A stretch of 8,987 bases of DNA from Candidatus Bathyarchaeota archaeon (lineage in GTDB: Archaea > Thermoproteota > Bathyarchaeia > TCS64): contig JAOZIG010000493.1 of NCBI GenBank assembly GCA_026014515.1, positions 1 to 8,987 on the forward strand, given 5' to 3'. Positions within the stretch are counted from its first letter, which is position 1. Each line of letters begins with the position of its first letter. Of the stretch, positions 5,773-8,987 are shown piece after piece. The position numbers were made by a program, and so were the translations under genes. The notes beneath the pieces were generated by a model, which saw only the letters and a program-made list of their open reading frames with translations, searched no databases and was not told where the DNA came from.

Positions 5773-8121
5773 ATGGAAAAAGTTCAATCTTTCAGCGAGA
5801 TAAACAACGCCACAAAGCCCCTAGCGGGTGGTAAAGGCGCTGTACTCGCCAAACTATATCAATCAGGATACCCCGTCCCAGACGGATTTATTATTTTAAC
5901 AACAGCATTCAACGAAAAAGGAATCACAGAGGATGCATGGAATCAGGTAAAAGCACAATTATCCCGAATCAAAGACAATAACAAGGCATTCGCAGTAAGA
6001 TCATCAGCCCTAAGCGAGGACAGCGGAGAAACAAGCTTTGCAGGCGAGTTCGAGACCGTTCTCGGTGTCCGCAGCGAGGAAGAGATACATGAAGCCATCA
6101 AGACTGTATGGCAGAGCAGAGCCTCAGAGCGGGTTCAGTCCTATAGCGAGATACATGGATTGGAGTCTGAGCACGAGATCGCCGTAATAGTTCAGTCCCT
6201 TGTTGACTCTGAGATGGCTGGCGTCTTATTCACTGTTGACCCTGTTACGGGAAAACAGGTAATGCTGGGCAACTACGTGTATGGATTAGGCGATAAGCTG
6301 GTCAGTGGTGAGGCAGACGCACAAGACTTCAGACTCAACAGACCAGACGGAGCCTACAATGGTCCACACGAATTAGAAACCCACAGCAAGGAACTATATA
6401 AGTACGCTCTCAAGCTAGAGGAGGACTACGGCGTACCACAAGACATCGAATGGGCGGTAGCAGACAACAAGCTCTACGTGCTCCAGTCACGACCCATCAC
6501 AACCCACAACATCCACGACCCCAAACGCGGCTACTACAACGAGAGCCTAAAAACTGACTATATCTGGTTGAACGCAGGCATCGGTGAAAACCTTCCGGGC
6601 ATCATGAAGCCCAGCACATGGAGTGTCTGGCGAATATTCTTCATAGACCTACAGGAATGGAATGTACGTGATATCCCGGGCGTTGGTAACATTGCTGGAC
6701 GCCCATACCTGAACATGAGCCTCGTGGTCTCAGTACCAAGCAAGCTCTATGGTAAGGAGAAAGGTCCAAAACTCCTTGAGCCATCATTCGGCGAACTACC
6801 GGATATCAAAATCCCATTGATTCCCGTCTCATGGTGGGACATTCTAGGAATAATCCCCGGCGAGTTTGGGTGGCAGACGAAGGTCAAGAAATTCACCAAG
6901 GAGATACCCGACTTCATAGCCACAAACCCAGAGACATGCAACAAACTCATTGCCGAGATCAAGACAACCACAGAACCAGAGACCCTACGAAGCCTCTGGA
7001 GCGACAAAGTAGAGCCCCTCTTCATCAGAAACGGGTACATGCTAAAGACCATCAACGAGCATTACCAGGCTCCTTGGCTTAACCTAGCTGGCGAACTGAA
7101 AGAACTCGTGGGCAAAGAGGACGCTGATCTCCTCATGTCCACTGTGGGTAATACCTCAGAGGAGCTCGCGAGCTTCGGTTTGATGGCTGGAATAGCCAAG
7201 ATTGCGCGTGGCGAGTTAACAAAAGAAGATTACCTAGCCGAGAATGGTCACCGGTTCCCTGAGGAGTGGCACCTAGATTATCCTCGTCCATACGAGAACC
7301 CAGAGTGGCTCGATGAGCAAATACAGAATTATGACTCCAATCCATTTGATTTAGCTGAGATAGCGAGTAAGCAACGAGTAAAGTTTGATGAGGCTTGGGC
7401 TAGATTCCAGAAGAGCCAACCTAAGAAATCAAAGAAGATAAAGGAAAAGATCGAGCATTTCGCGAAGCTTAGTGTTGATCGTGAGCATATACGCAGCGAG
7501 ATTACACGCTCCGTCTGTGTACTCAGGGAATACTATCTACGTGCTGGAGAGTTAACAGGTCTCGGCGATGATATCTTCCTCATCACATACGAGGAACTAG
7601 GCGAGGTTCTAGACGGCGACAACTCCATCCTTGAGCACATCCCTGCGAGACGCGAGACCGATAAACGCCTCAGAGAACTCCCGGAGTACCCCACATGGAT
7701 CAGCGGAGCATTCAACCCATTCACATGGGTAAGAGACCCAAACCGAAGAACAGACGTCTACGACGCTCATCAAACATACACCGAGGAAACCGATCCTACT
7801 ATGCTCAAAGGCAATCCGGGCTCTGGTGGCAGATTCGAAGGTATCGTGCGTGTAGTAGAGTCTCTTGATGAGGCTCACATGCTCCAGAAGGGCGAGATAC
7901 TGGTCACAGTCACCACCAACGTTGGCTGGACCCCCTTGTTCCCAAGGGCTTCCGCCATCATCACAGACATAGGTATGCCTTTGGCTCACGCAGCTATCGT
8001 GGCTAGGGAGATCGGTATACCTGCTGTTGTTGGCTGTGGTAACGCTACGGCTCGTCTCAAGTCTGGTGATCGGGTGCTTGTCGATGGCGACCAAGGCATT
8101 GTACGTATCCTAGAATCATAG
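5773..8121 (+). CDS. ATP-dependent phosphotransferase with rifampin-phosphotransferase-like architecture (PEP synthase-related)
   Basis: This 782-aa protein has three parts. Residues 1-245 are a PEP-synthase-type ATP-grasp domain: Lys21 in AGGKGAVL, Arg76 in FAVRSSALSED, and Glu226, Gln238 and Arg240 near its end, spaced as in rifampin phosphotransferase. The middle region (about 250-680) carries family motifs I recall from that group: a GENLPGIMKP block (271-280) followed by TWS, GHRFPEEWHLDYPRP (492-506) and GLGDDIFLITYEEL (596-609). Residues about 685-782 are the swivelling phosphohistidine domain, with the likely catalytic His739 in LAHAAIVARE followed by GIPAVVG. The pyruvate/PEP barrel that ends true PEP synthase is absent, so PEP synthesis is unlikely. 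The expected chemistry is transfer of the ATP beta-phosphate through His739 to a small molecule, releasing AMP and phosphate. The acceptor is unknown. Its stop is followed at once by the exporter gene, and it is divergent from the PadR fusion. No SD precedes the ATG. Confidence 0.88.
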   Translation: MEKVQSFSEINNATKPLAGGKGAVLAKLYQSGYPVPDGFIILTTAFNEKGITEDAWNQVKAQLSRIKDNNKAFAVRSSALSEDSGETSFAGEFETVLGVRSEEEIHEAIKTVWQSRASERVQSYSEIHGLESEHEIAVIVQSLVDSEMAGVLFTVDPVTGKQVMLGNYVYGLGDKLVSGEADAQDFRLNRPDGAYNGPHELETHSKELYKYALKLEEDYGVPQDIEWAVADNKLYVLQSRPITTHNIHDPKRGYYNESLKTDYIWLNAGIGENLPGIMKPSTWSVWRIFFIDLQEWNVRDIPGVGNIAGRPYLNMSLVVSVPSKLYGKEKGPKLLEPSFGELPDIKIPLIPVSWWDILGIIPGEFGWQTKVKKFTKEIPDFIATNPETCNKLIAEIKTTTEPETLRSLWSDKVEPLFIRNGYMLKTINEHYQAPWLNLAGELKELVGKEDADLLMSTVGNTSEELASFGLMAGIAKIARGELTKEDYLAENGHRFPEEWHLDYPRPYENPEWLDEQIQNYDSNPFDLAEIASKQRVKFDEAWARFQKSQPKKSKKIKEKIEHFAKLSVDREHIRSEITRSVCVLREYYLRAGELTGLGDDIFLITYEELGEVLDGDNSILEHIPARRETDKRLRELPEYPTWISGAFNPFTWVRDPNRRTDVYDAHQTYTEETDPTMLKGNPGSGGRFEGIVRVVESLDEAHMLQKGEILVTVTTNVGWTPLFPRASAIITDIGMPLAHAAIVAREIGIPAVVGCGNATARLKSGDRVLVDGDQGIVRILES

Positions 8122-8126
8122 GTGAT
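8120..8126 (+). promoter_or_regulatory. SD of the exporter gene, overlapping the upstream stop codon
   Basis: AGGTGAT is a 7-nt perfect complement to the archaeal 16S anti-SD. It sits 4 nt before TTG 8131 and its first two bases are the last two of the upstream TAG. An in-frame GTG at 8122 lies within the SD itself, so TTG 8131 is the better start. The arrangement implies translational coupling. Confidence 0.65.
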
Positions 8127-8130
8127 TACT

Positions 8131-8987
8131 TTGTCTGGATCTCGTCGCAGCATAGCTGTGCTCAGTTTCGTCATGATAGTGGTGATGCTGGGCTTCGGCA
8201 TGGTCATACCCATTTTCCCATTTTATATTGAGGCGCTGGGCGTAGGAGGAAGTGAACTAGGGCTACTGGTCGCAGTGGCATCCTTGATGGAGTTCATCTG
8301 TGCACCCATCTGGGGCGCAATAAGTGACCGGGTTGGACGAAAACCAATACTCCTACTGGGACTCACAGGATACTTCCTAGCCATGCTCTTTACAGGCTTC
8401 GTAAGGGGCTACTGGATGCTGTTATTGATCAGGGCGGTCACAGGTGTACTCTCAAGTGCCACACTGCCAACTTCAATGGCTTATGTAAGCGATGTAACCA
8501 GTGACGATGAACGTGCAAACGGAATCGGAATACTAGGTTCAGCCATGGGTCTCGGAGTAATCATCGGACCCGGACTAGGAGGCTTACTGGGGAGTGAGAG
8601 CCTAGCACTGCCTTTCTTTGTCTCGGCTGCTTTGAGTCTTGTAGCGGTTCTCTTGGTGTTCCTGATAGTACCTGAGTCTCTTCCAAAGGACTCACAACGC
8701 CAAGACATCAAGCTACAGTCGCCGCTAGAGGGGCTCTACACGGCTCTAACGGGTAGCTTTGGGGTTTTGTTTTTGCTTGCTTTTCTCCTCAGCTTTGGTT
8801 TGACAAACTTTGAGTCCATCTTCGGGCTCTATGCCTCTCAAAAGTTTGGGTATGGCACTGAGCGTGTTGGAGTAATATTGATGGTTGTTGGCATCGCTAC
8901 CACTCTCGGTAAGGGGCTCCTTACTGGACCGTTTACCCGGTGGTTTGGCGAGAACAACGTCATAAAGGGAAGCCTATTAGCTGGATC
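8131..8987 (+). CDS. MFS exporter, drug/H+ antiporter (DHA1-like) family (C-terminus beyond window)
   Basis: An open frame of 285 codons runs off the right edge, so about the last third of a typical 12-helix transporter (roughly 400 aa) is missing. Visible MFS features are motif A GAISDRVGRKP (62-72) in the loop after helix 2, motif B with Arg101 and Gly105 in helix 4, and the antiporter motif C in helix 5, GLGVIIGPGLGG (140-151). Motif C is typical of exporters that exchange a substrate for protons. The first helix begins about residue 8, and a hydrophilic loop near 180-200 separates the two halves. It lies in the cytoplasmic membrane. The TTG start has a strong SD that overlaps the stop of the phosphotransferase gene, so the two form an operon. 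The substrate cannot be read from sequence; the context suggests it could be the phosphotransferase substrate or product, or a toxic compound sensed by the PadR fusion. Confidence 0.88.
   Translation, partial: MSGSRRSIAVLSFVMIVVMLGFGMVIPIFPFYIEALGVGGSELGLLVAVASLMEFICAPIWGAISDRVGRKPILLLGLTGYFLAMLFTGFVRGYWMLLLIRAVTGVLSSATLPTSMAYVSDVTSDDERANGIGILGSAMGLGVIIGPGLGGLLGSESLALPFFVSAALSLVAVLLVFLIVPESLPKDSQRQDIKLQSPLEGLYTALTGSFGVLFLLAFLLSFGLTNFESIFGLYASQKFGYGTERVGVILMVVGIATTLGKGLLTGPFTRWFGENNVIKGSLLAG

Noticed and set aside
7609..8094. 161-aa minus-strand open frame opposite the end of the phosphotransferase gene
   Set aside because: It lies fully antisense to a strongly conserved domain, has no recognisable motif, no promoter and no SD. 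It is a shadow frame.
5773..8121. Annotation as phosphoenolpyruvate synthase
   Set aside because: The domain order and the missing C-terminal PEP/pyruvate barrel contradict it, despite the strong ATP-grasp and phosphohistidine motifs.
8122..8124. GTG as start of the MFS exporter
   Set aside because: It is in frame but sits inside the strong AGGTGAT SD that serves TTG 8131, and has no SD of its own.

Overview
The window looks archaeal and mesophile-like, with balanced to slightly AT-poor coding sequence. Most ATG-started genes lack a Shine-Dalgarno (SD) site and have a TATA-like AT box about 25 bp upstream of the start, the pattern of leaderless archaeal mRNAs. The two TTG-started genes do carry SD-like sites matching the archaeal anti-SD. 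Ile ATA and Arg AGA/AGG codons are common. The lineage cannot be fixed from this sequence; an uncultured group such as Asgard or Bathyarchaeia is only a guess. No tRNA, rRNA, CRISPR array, insertion sequence or long repeat was seen.

Layout, left to right. (1) Positions 1-2219, minus strand: the first 739 codons of a very large secreted, mostly helical protein that runs off the left edge. It has a clear signal peptide and no family I recognise. (2) Positions 2220-2356: a divergent intergenic region with a perfect 16-bp palindrome and promoter-like boxes. (3) Positions 2357-2779, plus: a DNPH1/Rcl-type 2'-deoxynucleotide N-hydrolase with every expected active-site residue. (4) Positions 2754-3665, minus: a TPR protein converging on and overlapping the previous gene by 26 bp. 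(5) Positions 3748-4863, plus: a complete galactokinase, divergent from the TPR gene. (6) Positions 4855-5697, minus: a PadR winged-helix regulator fused to a degenerate class I methyltransferase-like domain, overlapping the end of galK by 9 bp. (7) Positions 5773-8121, plus: a 782-aa ATP-dependent phosphotransferase with the domain order of rifampin phosphotransferase (ATP-grasp, middle domain, C-terminal swivelling His domain) and without the pyruvate/PEP barrel of true PEP synthase. (8) Positions 8131-8987, plus: the start of an MFS exporter with the drug/H+ antiporter signature, coupled to gene 7 and running off the right edge.

The most interesting unit is genes 6-8: a PadR-type sensor/regulator divergent from a phosphotransferase plus exporter operon, with an imperfect palindrome in the shared 75-bp promoter region. 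The layout suggests a ligand-responsive module that phosphorylates and exports a small molecule. The ligand is unknown and the linkage is inferred from gene order. The other genes look like independent housekeeping or stand-alone units arranged as divergent and convergent pairs.
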